From assembly GCA_021811315.1 (NCBI GenBank), contig JAJZPF010000002.1:31958-95957 (forward strand): a stretch of DNA of 64,000 bases, written 5' to 3'. The position numbers were made by a program, and so were the translations under genes. This document shows, one piece after another, positions 38,837-48,404 of the stretch. Within the stretch, counting starts at the first letter, position 1; each line of letters starts with the position of its first letter. The notes beneath the pieces were generated by a model that was not told the DNA's origin, made no database searches, and saw only the letters and a program-made list of their open reading frames with translations. This DNA comes from a bacterium (GTDB taxonomy: Bacteria > Elusimicrobiota > Elusimicrobia > Elusimicrobiales > UBA9959).

Positions 38837-39079
38837 ATGGCAGACAAGAAAGGCAAGGGCATACCCGCCGAGGCGATAACCTCGGCGGTCGGCAAGGCGG
38901 AGAAAGGCCAGCTCGACGAGCTGGCCCGCCTGCAGGGCGGCGACGAGTCGGTGGCGTACGATCTCATCATCGTCGCCATCTACAAGGCGTTCAAGCGCCG
39001 CGGCGGTTCGCACGCGCAGTGCGTGACCGCCACCAAGCAGGTGATAGACTCGGCCGACATCAAGGTGGTCATAAACTGA
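38837..39079 (+). CDS. Small tail assembly chaperone-like protein
   Basis: 80 helical residues between tail tube and tape measure genes, the slot of tail assembly chaperones. I see no conserved slippery sequence giving an extended product, and the next gene begins 1 base after its stop. Assigned by position. Confidence 0.5.
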   Translation: MADKKGKGIPAEAITSAVGKAEKGQLDELARLQGGDESVAYDLIIVAIYKAFKRRGGSHAQCVTATKQVIDSADIKVVIN

Positions 39080-39080
39080 C

Positions 39081-41063
39081 ATGGCGGACAACATCGGCGA
39101 CCTGTCGATAACTATCCGGGTCAACAAGCAGACCGGAGAGCTCGAGGTCCTCAAGGGGCAGGTGGTAGACACCGGCAAAGCCATTGAGGGCCTCGGGCAG
39201 TCGTCGGCGGGTTCGTCCGAGCAGCTGGCTGGCCTGGCCGGCAGCATCACCAAACTGGCGTCCGCTACGGCGGTGCTGGCGTTCCTCAAAGAGGCCATAG
39301 CCGAGGCCGCGGCCGAGCAGGAAGCCCTGCGCCGGCTGGAAGCGCAGATGAACGCGCTCGGCTTATCTTTCGACCTAAACCGCGTCCGGATAGAGAACTG
39401 GACCGCGGCCATGGTGGAGGCGGCGCATATCGAGGACGACGTCGTAATAGACGCCCTCGGCCGCACCATCCAGCGCACGAAGGACCTGGACCAGGCGATG
39501 AAGCTGGTGCAGCTCTCCCAGGACATCTCCATCGCCACCGGCAAGAACTTCGAGAACACGCTGGACATGCTCTCCCGGGCCGCCGGCGGGGCGCAGCGCG
39601 GCCTGATGATGATGCGCCAGGAGTTCGGCGCTCAGCTGGCCGGAGTGAAGACCAACGAGGAGGCGATCAACCGCCTCGCGGCTACGTATGGCGGCGCCTC
39701 CACCACCGCCAAGAGCGCCTCGCTGTCTTTCGGCGACATGTGGCGCCAGCTCAAGGAAGCCGGCGAGACCGTGGTCAAGGGCGTGCTACCGGCCTTCGAG
39801 AGCCTGGTGGAAGTGCTCGGCGGCCCGGTGATGATAGTTATCAAGACCGTGGCCGTGGGCGTGGGCCAGATCCTTTCGCAGATTCTGCAGGAGCTGTCCT
39901 CAGCCGCCGGCGGCATCCGCCGTCTGATAGAGGGCGTGGTAGAGATCGTGTTCAACCTGTTCACGGGCCGGCTGCGGGCCGCCAAGGACTCGGCCGTGCA
40001 GCTCGGCAAGGACCTGCTGCAGATGCTCAAGGACGACCTCGCCAAGCAGAGCGAGATCATGGCCGAGGGAGACCGCAAGCTCAAGGAGATCTGGACCGGC
40101 CAGAAGAACGCCGTCAAGCAGAACCTGGTGGAGGTCTCCAACTTCCGCGCGGTCGAGACCGAGAAGGAAACGCAGCAGGTGCTCGAGCAGATGAACCGGC
40201 GCATAGACGAGCTGCGCCGGCAGGAGGCTATCGAGCTGGCCGACAAGATGCTGCTCAACGAGGAGAAGATAGCCATCCTCGAGCGCTACGCCGCGGCCGA
40301 GATAGCCATCGTCACCGAGACCAAGGCGCAGGTGGGTGAGGAGGAGTTGAAGTCGGCCGAGAAGATAGCGGCCATCCTGGACGCGCTGGCCCTCAAGAAG
40401 AAGCAGATCGAGCAGGCCGGGCTCACCAATTGGAAGCAGGGCCTCAACGATTGGGCGAAGTACAACATGGACGTCAACGCCCGCGTCGCCGACATCGGCA
40501 AGCAGACCTTCGAGGGCCTCGCCAACGCTTTCGGCCAAGCCACGGCCAAGATGCTGACCTCCGGCAAGGGATTCGCGCAGACCTTCGAGAGCCTGTTCCG
40601 CAACCTGGCCAGCCAGGTCATAGCGCAGCTGACGGCCATGATCATCAAGGCCGCGGTTCTGAGCGCCATCACCGGCGGCAGCGGCACCCTGTTAGGCGTT
40701 AAGATGGCCGAGGGCGGCCGCGTCTACAACCCCACCTACGCGCTCATCGGAGAGGGCGGCGAGCCCGAGAGCGTGGTGCCGGACTCCAAGGCCGCTGACT
40801 TCGCCCGCGGCGTGCTGGCCGGCAAGGGCACCGGAAGCCGGTCCACGGTGGCCGCCATGCCCTCCGGCGAGCGCCAGGAGGCCTCCCTGGGCGGCGGCGT
40901 GACGGTCAACATGGGCGGCGTGAACATCACCGTGGGTGCGGGCGTGAACGACCAGCAGATCCGGCAGCTCATCACCGCCCTGGGCAACGAGACGGCCGAA
41001 GCTATAACGCTGGCGCTCTCGATGAAGAACCTGGCCGACCGCAACGAAGGGAGGGCCGTATGA
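39081..41063 (+). CDS. Tape measure protein
   Basis: 660 residues with long helices, apolar stretches (SSAAGGIRRLIEGVVEIVFNLFTG; VIAQLTAMIIKAAVLSAITGG) and a glycine-rich end typical of tape measures (KMAEGGRVYNPTYALIGEGGEPESVVPDSKA). At about 0.15 nm per residue, tape measure lengths in this range correspond to a tail of roughly 100 nm. Codes for the ruler and injection conduit of a non-contractile tail. Confidence 0.88.
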   Translation: MADNIGDLSITIRVNKQTGELEVLKGQVVDTGKAIEGLGQSSAGSSEQLAGLAGSITKLASATAVLAFLKEAIAEAAAEQEALRRLEAQMNALGLSFDLNRVRIENWTAAMVEAAHIEDDVVIDALGRTIQRTKDLDQAMKLVQLSQDISIATGKNFENTLDMLSRAAGGAQRGLMMMRQEFGAQLAGVKTNEEAINRLAATYGGASTTAKSASLSFGDMWRQLKEAGETVVKGVLPAFESLVEVLGGPVMIVIKTVAVGVGQILSQILQELSSAAGGIRRLIEGVVEIVFNLFTGRLRAAKDSAVQLGKDLLQMLKDDLAKQSEIMAEGDRKLKEIWTGQKNAVKQNLVEVSNFRAVETEKETQQVLEQMNRRIDELRRQEAIELADKMLLNEEKIAILERYAAAEIAIVTETKAQVGEEELKSAEKIAAILDALALKKKQIEQAGLTNWKQGLNDWAKYNMDVNARVADIGKQTFEGLANAFGQATAKMLTSGKGFAQTFESLFRNLASQVIAQLTAMIIKAAVLSAITGGSGTLLGVKMAEGGRVYNPTYALIGEGGEPESVVPDSKAADFARGVLAGKGTGSRSTVAAMPSGERQEASLGGGVTVNMGGVNITVGAGVNDQQIRQLITALGNETAEAITLALSMKNLADRNEGRAV

Positions 41064-41878
41064 TCCTGACCATTGGCGCGAATCCCATCTTCCTGACCAA
41101 GAACTACGTCAACCGCGACGTGGTGCTGGCCGGCGGCGTGCTGACGGCCTCCTCCATGCAGGCGCTGGCCGAGCGCCTGGTGGACATGGACCCCTACGCC
41201 GCCTGGAACTCCGGCGGCTCCAACGACACCGTCACCGAGATACTCGACATCGCGCTCTACGAGGGCGTCACGCAGATCCTGCGCACGGACATCGCGCTGA
41301 TAGCGCTGCTCAATATCAATTTCAAGTCCTTCACCATCCAGCTCTCGGACGACAACGGCGGCTCCTTCCACACCACCTACACGGTGACCAACCACGCCGC
41401 GGCGCAGTACGTGCTGGACCTGTCCGCGGGCGTCAAGAGCGCCAACTTCGTGCGCATCACGGCCACCACCACGCAGACCGCCAACGAAGAGAAGGTCCTG
41501 GGCACGGTTGTCGTGGCCGGCCTGCTGTACCAGATGACGGCCGACCCGGTGCACCCCATGGTCCGCGCCAACACCGCCAACGTCAAGGCCATCACCATGG
41601 CCGACGGCTCGCAGAACATCACCTACGTCAAGCGCTCGGCCGCCTCTTATGAGTTCTTCGGCATGAAGCTGAAGTTCGAATACGTCACCGACGCGGAGAT
41701 CCTGGCTCTGCGCGCCATGCGCCGCGAGAACCCCACCTTCCTGTTCTACCCGGAGCCCTACGAGAAGCCGGGCGAGATCTACCTCTGCCGCTTCGTGGCT
41801 CCCCCCACCGAGCAGAACTCCGATTACTATAAGGGCGCCGGCTACGACCTCTCCTTCGAGGTCCGGGAGGTTGGATGA
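41060..41878 (+). CDS. Distal tail-like protein
   Basis: 272 residues following the tape measure, the usual distal-tail position. The N-terminal half has a discoidin-like sandwich (FTIQLSDDNGGSFHTTYTVTNHAAAQYVLDLSAGVKSANFVRITATTT), the C-terminal half a beta domain ending DLSFEVREVG. It would connect the tube to the tail hub. Overlaps the next start by ATGA. Confidence 0.62.
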   Translation: MILTIGANPIFLTKNYVNRDVVLAGGVLTASSMQALAERLVDMDPYAAWNSGGSNDTVTEILDIALYEGVTQILRTDIALIALLNINFKSFTIQLSDDNGGSFHTTYTVTNHAAAQYVLDLSAGVKSANFVRITATTTQTANEEKVLGTVVVAGLLYQMTADPVHPMVRANTANVKAITMADGSQNITYVKRSAASYEFFGMKLKFEYVTDAEILALRAMRRENPTFLFYPEPYEKPGEIYLCRFVAPPTEQNSDYYKGAGYDLSFEVREVG

Positions 41879-44382
41879 GCGGCGTGCTGGACCGAGTCTC
41901 CCAGGCCTTTATGAACGCCTGGTACAGCCGCACGGAGCAGTTCGCCGTGCGGGAAATCCGCTTTAAGCGCCGCTACTGGAACGGCGCGGCCTTCGTCTAC
42001 GAGACCAACTGGAAGACGCTCAAGCTGCGCGACTTCAAGTCCGTGGGCTCAATCGTCCAGCAGCTCGACACCATCAAGCTCAACGAGTTCCGCACCAGCA
42101 ACCTGACCGTCACGATCAACAACGAGCGCAACCTGTGGTCGCCCGGCAACGTCTACGGCTACTTCGGTGCGGACGCCACGGCCACCAACGGCTACACTGC
42201 CTACAAGACGCTGTTCCAGGTCTACGGCGGCTACGAGCTCGCCGACGGCACCGAGGAGTTGATCTGCAAGTTCACCGGCTACCTGACGGACTACAACATG
42301 AACCCGCGGGAAGGCGACATCGAGATGACGCTGACCGGCTACGAGCTCAAGCTGCAGAGCAAGGACGCCCAGGACACGCTCTCCACCGCGTTCACGAACG
42401 AGGCCATGGTCCCGGCCGCCGGCGACGGCGCCAACAAGGACTTCTACACCACCTCGCAGGGCGTGGCCTACCTGCTGGCCAACGGCGTCAAGCTGGACGG
42501 CGTGAGCATGCTCGAGGGCCTCAAGTACACCATCTCCAACACCGCCAAGCCGGGCGAGGGCGCCAAGGTCTCCTTCGTGGACGCGCCGGGCCCCGGCGTG
42601 GTGCCCACCGCCAGCGGCCGCAAGTGGTCCGCCACGCAGAAGATAGAGGTCCTGGTGGCCGCGCTTTGCGAGACTGCCGGCATCACCGCCGGAGAGCGCT
42701 CTATCGATAACGTGTTCTTCCCCAACGGCGTCAACGGCTACAAGCAACTGGACCTGCAGGCCGAGTGGGAGGACGGCTCCACGCTGCAGAACATCACCAC
42801 CACCCTCGGCGACCGCATAGCGCAGGCGTGGATAAAGATAGACGACTTCACCGCCGGAACCATGGAGAAATGGCAGGCCGTCTACAACTACGACTCGGGC
42901 ACCTCGGCCTCGGCCGCCTCGGGCAAGCTGGTCCTGTCGGCCACGGACGGCGGCCCGGACGGCAAGATGATCGCCTACGGCATCACCAATCTGAACAAGC
43001 ACTCCGGGACCTGGTGCTGGAAAGGCGCGCTCTCGGCCAGCGCGCCTAACGGCGTCCTGGTCAACTCCGGCTTCTGGTTCATGTGCGCCGGCACCAGCAA
43101 CTACGGCGGCGGCATCACCATCTCGGGCTACGCCCTGATCTACGACCACAACAGCGACACGCTTGTGTTCCGCAAGCAGGTCGGCTATACCAGGAGCGAC
43201 ACCCCGGTGACCTCCGGGCTTGGCAGCGGCGAGCACACCTTCCACGTCACCCGCGACAACAACGGCGAGTTCAAGGTCTACGTGGACGGAGTCCTCTACG
43301 CCACGCTCACAGACACCGACTTCTACAGCGGCTACTTCCTGGTGCACGCCTGGGCGCACTATTCCTCGAGCACGATCTCCCTGGACGACCTGTGGCTCTC
43401 GGACGGCCTCGAGACCGGCGCGCCCTCGGCCGACCCGGCCGTCTTCACCTCCAAGGAGTACGACATCCTGTCCGTGCCCAAGGCGTGGGGCGTGATAGAA
43501 AAGTCAGAGACCCTCAACGACGGCTCCATCGCCTACTACGTGGCCTCCCACGCCGCGGCCGGCCAGGCGTACACGGACGGTGAGTTCGTGCTGGCCACGC
43601 CGCAGATACTAGCGGAGCTGCGCCAGTACTTCAAGATCCGCGTGGCCATCACGGCCGGCGCCGGCAAGTTCTTCTCCCCCTGGTGCAACAAGGTCAAGGC
43701 CAATTTCACCACCTCCGAGATCTTCGTGGCGCTGGCGAACTTCATGGGCATGACCTGCTATACGGCCATCCAGAAGCTCGCCAAGCTGTGCAACTACGAG
43801 TGGGGCTTCAACGGCGACGGCAGCTTCTTCTTCCGCTCCAAGACGGCCTCTACCACGGCCCTGCTGACCCTGACGCAGAAAGACGTGGTCTCCATCTCCA
43901 GCGTGAAGCCCGGCTGGAACGAGATCATCAACGTGGCCAAGGTGCCCTACGACAGCAACTACTACCGGGAATACAACTCCTCCACGCTGCCGGAGACCAG
44001 CCCCACCAGCCAGGAAATCTACGGCGACCGCATCAAGACCGACACGGCCACCGAGTTCCTGCTGGCCAACGACGCGGATCTGGCCTCGGGCGTGGCGCAG
44101 GTGCTGCACGACGACAACTACCGCGCCCGCCTGCGCGTCTCCATGACCTTCCGGCTCATCCCCTTCCTGCGCCTCAGCGACACCCTGAACGTGGACTACA
44201 CGGACGACCCGCTGCAGAAGGACTACATCTTCGGAGACCGCCTGCAGAAGTTCGGCAACCAGGCGTTCGGCGAGACCGGCAACGAGATGCTGTTCCGCGA
44301 CAAGCTTTTTAAGGTGGTAGGCATCAAGCAGCGCGAAGAAGACGAGATGACGGACACGAACCTGGAGGAGATCATCGTATGA
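41875..44382 (+). CDS. Tail hub/tip protein with inserted laminin-G-like domain
   Basis: 835 residues. The N-terminal part (about 20-300) and the C-terminal part (about 560-835, with NEIINVAKVPYDSNYYREYNSS and MTFRLIPFLRLSDTLNVDY) look like the two halves of a hub (gp27/D-like). Between them lies a concanavalin-type jelly roll at about 320-510: DDFTAGTMEKWQAVYNY...HTFHVTRDNNGEFKVYVDGVLYATLTD...ISLDDLWLSDG, a carbohydrate-binding layout. The inserted domain probably helps adsorption. Confidence 0.72.
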   Translation: MSGVLDRVSQAFMNAWYSRTEQFAVREIRFKRRYWNGAAFVYETNWKTLKLRDFKSVGSIVQQLDTIKLNEFRTSNLTVTINNERNLWSPGNVYGYFGADATATNGYTAYKTLFQVYGGYELADGTEELICKFTGYLTDYNMNPREGDIEMTLTGYELKLQSKDAQDTLSTAFTNEAMVPAAGDGANKDFYTTSQGVAYLLANGVKLDGVSMLEGLKYTISNTAKPGEGAKVSFVDAPGPGVVPTASGRKWSATQKIEVLVAALCETAGITAGERSIDNVFFPNGVNGYKQLDLQAEWEDGSTLQNITTTLGDRIAQAWIKIDDFTAGTMEKWQAVYNYDSGTSASAASGKLVLSATDGGPDGKMIAYGITNLNKHSGTWCWKGALSASAPNGVLVNSGFWFMCAGTSNYGGGITISGYALIYDHNSDTLVFRKQVGYTRSDTPVTSGLGSGEHTFHVTRDNNGEFKVYVDGVLYATLTDTDFYSGYFLVHAWAHYSSSTISLDDLWLSDGLETGAPSADPAVFTSKEYDILSVPKAWGVIEKSETLNDGSIAYYVASHAAAGQAYTDGEFVLATPQILAELRQYFKIRVAITAGAGKFFSPWCNKVKANFTTSEIFVALANFMGMTCYTAIQKLAKLCNYEWGFNGDGSFFFRSKTASTTALLTLTQKDVVSISSVKPGWNEIINVAKVPYDSNYYREYNSSTLPETSPTSQEIYGDRIKTDTATEFLLANDADLASGVAQVLHDDNYRARLRVSMTFRLIPFLRLSDTLNVDYTDDPLQKDYIFGDRLQKFGNQAFGETGNEMLFRDKLFKVVGIKQREEDEMTDTNLEEIIV

Positions 44383-46484
44383 AGAAATTTATCCTTGCCG
44401 GCGTAGCGGCGTTTTGGATGGCGGCTCAGGCAGGAGCCGCCTGCACCACTTTAGGCAGCGGCCTCGGCCTCAAGCTGCCGAATTACGGCGACCGCGGCGA
44501 CGTGTGGGCCAAGTGCGTGCGCGACAACTTCCAGGCCATGAACGACGGCCTTTTCACGTCCACGTCCGCGGTCAACTACGTGCTGAAGGCCACGCCCCAG
44601 ATGACGGGCGGCCTCATGTCCACCAGCTGGGCCAACTTCGCCAGCTCCGTGACGGCCGGCGGAAACATCTACGGCGCCATCTTCTACGGCTCCGGCGCCG
44701 GCCTGACGGCCCTGCCGGCCGCGCAGCTCACCGGCGGCGTGCCGACCACTTCGGTAGACCTGTCCACCGTGACCACGGCCCTGAGCGGCAAGGTCGCCAA
44801 GGCCGGCGACTTCATGAGCGGCCAGCTCACGACCACGTCCTCGATGACGGCTACCGACCTGGCGCTGCGCGGAACCACCAACCCCTCCATCAAGCTGCAG
44901 GGAAACAACGAGAATAACGGCGGACATATCTACTTCAAGCAGTCAGCCGACGCGCCTTCTGCCTGGTCTTGGGATCTGTGGCACGGAGTTGCCAGTGACA
45001 ACCGATTATTCCTTTATCGCCGCGGCCCCGCCGACGAATACACCTACTCCCAGACCTGGCTGCAGAACGGAGACGTGGGCATCGGCTCCATCTACGCTCC
45101 CAAGAATAAGCTGCACGTGGAAGGCGGCCTCTACGTGCTTTCTAGCGCGACCGTGGACGGCGGCTTCTACGGCAACGGCGCGACCCTGACCGGAGTGGTC
45201 AAGACGGCCGGCGACACGATGACGGGGCAGCTGACGCTGGTGGGCTCCACGCTGACCGTGGGCGGCAATGCTTTTTCCGTGGGAGGATCCACGGTGAATT
45301 GTGTTTATGGAAAATGCGGCATCGGAATCGTTCCGGTGCAGACCTATGCGGGCTACCTGTTGCAGCTCGGAGATCCCGGCGCTTCGCAGGGATATGTCAG
45401 CATCGGATACGGCGCGTCGAACACCGGGCCGCTCAAGGGCCTCGTCATGGGCGCTGATACCTCGGCGGCGCACATCGTAAATCGGGACAACACCTATTTG
45501 GAGTTCATGACCAACAACGCCCATGCGTTCAACATCTTGCCGACAGGGGAAATGAATATAGCCAGCGCCTACGATAGCGCACGGCGGGCGCGGCTCCATG
45601 TTCGCGACGTGGCGTCCGATAATTATGCGCTGCTGGTATCTAGCCAGGATTTGAGCTCAATGTTTTCCGTTGATAAAGCGGGGAGAGTGGGGATTGGCGA
45701 CACAACCCCCGACGCCGCGCTAGACGTTATCGGAGGCGTGACTATCGGCCAGCAGAATCATCCCGGATGGGAAGCAAACGCGCTAAACATGGACTTTACC
45801 GAAGGCGCGGGCGCGCGCGGGCGCATTGTGTCGGGCAACTCCGGGGCCAATATCCTTACCCTGAATGAAGCGGGAGGCAACGTCGGAATATCGAGCACTA
45901 CGCCTACCGCCGCGCTCGCTGTGAGCGGCGGCATCGTTGCTTCGTCCAGCGTAACCGCGCAGGGCGGGTTCTTCGGCTCGGGCGCGGCCCTCTCCGACGT
46001 GTCTAACCTGGTCTCCTCCGTGACCGTCTCCGTCGCTACCGGCACCATCACGTTCTCGGGTCTCGACGGCAACGCGGACGGGCCGTACTACATGGTCTTC
46101 GCCTCGAGCTGCTCCACGACCCTGATGCCGTACCGGCTGTTCTTCAACGGCGACTTCACGAGCTCGAACTATTGGGACCAGGTCCTGACCGTCAACGACA
46201 CGACCGCCGGCGGCGCAAGAGAGAACAGCAGCCGCTTCATGTGGACGCCGATAATAAGCAGCCCGATACACGTCTTCGGGGAGGCCAGGATATACCGCGG
46301 CGCGAACGGCCGCATAACCTTCACCACCAACAGCAGCGCGGAAAACAGCGGCTCGGACATGTTCATGCAGTCGTCCCGCGGCGTCCATACCGCGGTGCAG
46401 ACGAACGTGACGAGCATCAGCCTCGCCACCGACAATGACAGGTTCCTCGTCGGCACCCGCGTGGAACTCTACAGGAGCCGGTAA
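44379..46484 (+). CDS. Tail fibre protein with signal peptide
   Basis: 701 residues starting MKKFILAGVAAFWMAAQAGAAC, a Sec signal or lipoprotein-like leader. The body has tail-fibre repeats with the motif FYGxGAxLTxV (three times: near residues 104, 263 and 530) and GDTMTGQLTLVGSTLTV units. The C-terminal 200 residues form a GC-rich conserved head domain. The central part (bases about 44900-45960) has codon use less GC-biased than both ends, suggesting exchange of the receptor-binding region. Confidence 0.75.
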   Translation: MKKFILAGVAAFWMAAQAGAACTTLGSGLGLKLPNYGDRGDVWAKCVRDNFQAMNDGLFTSTSAVNYVLKATPQMTGGLMSTSWANFASSVTAGGNIYGAIFYGSGAGLTALPAAQLTGGVPTTSVDLSTVTTALSGKVAKAGDFMSGQLTTTSSMTATDLALRGTTNPSIKLQGNNENNGGHIYFKQSADAPSAWSWDLWHGVASDNRLFLYRRGPADEYTYSQTWLQNGDVGIGSIYAPKNKLHVEGGLYVLSSATVDGGFYGNGATLTGVVKTAGDTMTGQLTLVGSTLTVGGNAFSVGGSTVNCVYGKCGIGIVPVQTYAGYLLQLGDPGASQGYVSIGYGASNTGPLKGLVMGADTSAAHIVNRDNTYLEFMTNNAHAFNILPTGEMNIASAYDSARRARLHVRDVASDNYALLVSSQDLSSMFSVDKAGRVGIGDTTPDAALDVIGGVTIGQQNHPGWEANALNMDFTEGAGARGRIVSGNSGANILTLNEAGGNVGISSTTPTAALAVSGGIVASSSVTAQGGFFGSGAALSDVSNLVSSVTVSVATGTITFSGLDGNADGPYYMVFASSCSTTLMPYRLFFNGDFTSSNYWDQVLTVNDTTAGGARENSSRFMWTPIISSPIHVFGEARIYRGANGRITFTTNSSAENSGSDMFMQSSRGVHTAVQTNVTSISLATDNDRFLVGTRVELYRSR

Positions 46485-46485
46485 T

Positions 46486-46944
46486 ATGTGGCCCTTCACG
46501 CGCAAGAAATGGGAGACCCTCGGCCGGAGTATGTCGGCCGAGGAACTGCGCGGCCTGCTGATGGCCGGCACGCCCTTCCTGTTCTCCGCGCCTCTTTACT
46601 GCCACCTCAAAGACACCGACCTCCGCGCCCTGCCGGCCGCCGAGTTCGAGCTGCTGGTCTTCGACTGCTGGTTCCCGCATGACGAGCCGGCCTACAAGTC
46701 CGAGATTTGGGACTGCGACGATTTCGCCGTGGCTTTTATGGCCGCCGTCCGGACGCGCTGGGCCAAGGTCTCACGTGGCAAAGAGGCGCTGGCCTTTGGC
46801 TACGTCTCCGGCCTGGTCGAAGGCATGGGCAACCACGCCTTCATCTGGGCCGTGGACGACAAGGGCGTAGTGAACTTCTACGAGCCCCAGACGGGCAAGC
46901 GCGTGAACTACGTCCTCAAGAGCGTGGTGCTGGTAGAGACATAG
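46486..46944 (+). CDS. Transglutaminase-like cysteine peptidase fold protein
   Basis: 152 residues from ATG 46486 (CAGGAG upstream). WDCDDFAVAFMAAV supplies a cysteine followed by acidic residues and GNHAFIWAVDDKGVVNFYEPQTG a histidine followed by an acidic strand, the Cys-His-Asp order of papain/transglutaminase-type enzymes. In phages such proteins after the fibre gene can process tail proteins or act on cell wall. Activity not proven. Confidence 0.62.
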   Translation: MWPFTRKKWETLGRSMSAEELRGLLMAGTPFLFSAPLYCHLKDTDLRALPAAEFELLVFDCWFPHDEPAYKSEIWDCDDFAVAFMAAVRTRWAKVSRGKEALAFGYVSGLVEGMGNHAFIWAVDDKGVVNFYEPQTGKRVNYVLKSVVLVET

Positions 46945-46952
46945 GAAAGGTC

Positions 46953-47132
46953 ATGAAGAAAAACCGCAAGCGTGAGGACCAGGATTACTACTACGAGGTC
47001 GACATGCACAAGCCCGGCGCCGCCGGGTTCAAGAAGTGCGACGCCAAGACCAACCTCGAGATCCCGACCGGCAGCCCGCTCGCGCGGGCGCACCAGATAT
47101 TTTTAGACAACAAGGCCCGGAGGAAGAAATGA
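46953..47132 (+). CDS. Small basic hypothetical protein
   Basis: 59 residues, lysine/arginine-rich at both ends (MKKNRKREDQDYYYEVDMHKPG; ARAHQIFLDNKARRKK), behind GGAAAGG. Overlaps the next start by ATGA. No family recognised. Confidence 0.5.
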   Translation: MKKNRKREDQDYYYEVDMHKPGAAGFKKCDAKTNLEIPTGSPLARAHQIFLDNKARRKK

Positions 47133-47425
47133 CGCCCGAAGAAAAAATAGACGCCATCCATGACGCGGTAATCCAGATCCAGTCCGACCTCAAGGCCAAG
47201 AAGGACATCTGCCTGACCATCCACAAGGTCGTGGACAGTCGCCTGGACGGACTCCACCGCGTCCTCAAGGGCAACGGCCAGCCGGGCCTCGAGCAGAAGC
47301 ACGCGGACCTGGCCACGCGCTTCGACAAGTTCGAGACCAAGGTGATCGCCTACTCCGTGGCGGCCATCATCGTGGTGCAGCTGCTCATGCCGAAGCTCGA
47401 GAGCGCTCTGGGGTGGGTTAAATGA
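47129..47425 (+). CDS. Membrane-anchored coiled-coil protein, possible holin
   Basis: 98 residues: a helical, coiled-coil-like N-terminus (KIDAIHDAVIQIQSDLKAKKDICLTIHKVVDSRLDGL) and one C-terminal transmembrane helix (KVIAYSVAAIIVVQLLM). Located directly before the DUF5675 lysis-type gene, which it overlaps; class III-like holins have one helix, so a lysis role is possible. Confidence 0.55.
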   Translation: MTPEEKIDAIHDAVIQIQSDLKAKKDICLTIHKVVDSRLDGLHRVLKGNGQPGLEQKHADLATRFDKFETKVIAYSVAAIIVVQLLMPKLESALGWVK

Positions 47426-47841
47426 AAACCGCAACCTTAACCCGTAACCCGCCGGCGCCGGACGGCACGTTCGGCCTGGTGGTAAGCGACACCGGATTTA
47501 AAGCCGTGACCTGCGAGAACACGGCCCGGAAGATCCCGGCCGGCACCTACGAGGCCGCGCTGCGTTACTCGCCGAAGCATGCCGCCTTGGACTTCGGCTA
47601 CGGCCGCGGCATGGTCTACGGCCTCAAGGACGTTCCCGGCCGGACCGACATCGAGCTTCACCCCGCGAACCTGGCCTCGCAGCTTGAGGGTTGCATAGCG
47701 CCTGGCGCCGCGGTGGCCTACTTTCCGGCCCCGGACAAGAAACTAGTCCAGGGCGTCACCAGCAGCCGGGACGCCGTGCGCGCGCTCATGGCGGAGATGC
47801 GCGGCCAGCCCTTCCAGCTCATCATCAAGGAGCCCGTATGA
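47422..47841 (+). CDS. DUF5675-family protein, probable endolysin or lysis enzyme
   Basis: 139 residues with family motifs DGTFGLVVSDTGFKAVTCENTARKIPAGTYEA, GLKDVPGRTDIELHPANLASQLEGCIAPG. DUF5675 resembles L,D-transpeptidase-like folds and is usually found beside phage lysis genes. The HPAN...EGC histidine and cysteine may be catalytic. Flanked by membrane proteins and a lipoprotein, completing a lysis cassette. Confidence 0.75.
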   Translation: MKTATLTRNPPAPDGTFGLVVSDTGFKAVTCENTARKIPAGTYEAALRYSPKHAALDFGYGRGMVYGLKDVPGRTDIELHPANLASQLEGCIAPGAAVAYFPAPDKKLVQGVTSSRDAVRALMAEMRGQPFQLIIKEPV

Positions 47842-48395
47842 AGAGAATTATCCCGCTGGCCTTTTTTCTGGCCGTGGCCGGCTGCGTCTCCATCCCAAAG
47901 GAGACCGTTGTGCTCTCCGGAGAGATGGGCACCATGATCGCCAGCGCCAAGGAAGCCCACCTGGCGCTGCTGGATCAGTACGAGGCCGACCGGCGCGAGC
48001 GCATAGACGACTACCTGGAAACCGTCTGGATCCCGCGTTTCATCAAGACCATGGCCAAGGACGGCGACCTTTGGGGCAAGACCTGCGCCATCCGCAACAC
48101 CACCGACTCCGCGCTTGGGCTGCAGGGCTTTGTGGAGAGCGCCGCGCAGCAGATCGCCGGCCGGCGCAAGGAGCTGACGGACGCCCTGGACATCACCATG
48201 GCCGACCTGCGCGCCGGCGTGCGCAACCACTACGCCATGCTCGAGCGCGCCAACCAGGCGGTGACGAGCAACCTGCGCAGCGTGCGCGCCAACGACGAAG
48301 TGACCGAGTCCCTTTTGAGGAAGAACGGCGTGCAGCCGGACCAGCTGACCCCCTTGCGGGAGGCCAGCGCGAAACTAGACAAGCTGTTTAAATAA
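47838..48395 (+). CDS. Lipoprotein of the lysis cassette, possible spanin
   Basis: 185 residues with lipobox AVAGC (C16). The mature part is largely helical and charged (AKEAHLALLDQYEADRRERIDDYLETVWIPRFIK), suitable for reaching across the periplasm. An outer-membrane lipoprotein after an endolysin suggests an o-spanin-like role, though it is longer than typical ones and no paired i-spanin is obvious. Confidence 0.6.
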   Translation: MKRIIPLAFFLAVAGCVSIPKETVVLSGEMGTMIASAKEAHLALLDQYEADRRERIDDYLETVWIPRFIKTMAKDGDLWGKTCAIRNTTDSALGLQGFVESAAQQIAGRRKELTDALDITMADLRAGVRNHYAMLERANQAVTSNLRSVRANDEVTESLLRKNGVQPDQLTPLREASAKLDKLFK

Positions 48396-48404
48396 GGAGG
48401 CGGT

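Noticed and set aside
44379..46484. Diversity-generating retroelement acting on the tail fibre
   Set aside because: No reverse transcriptase gene and no template/variable repeat pair could be found in the window.
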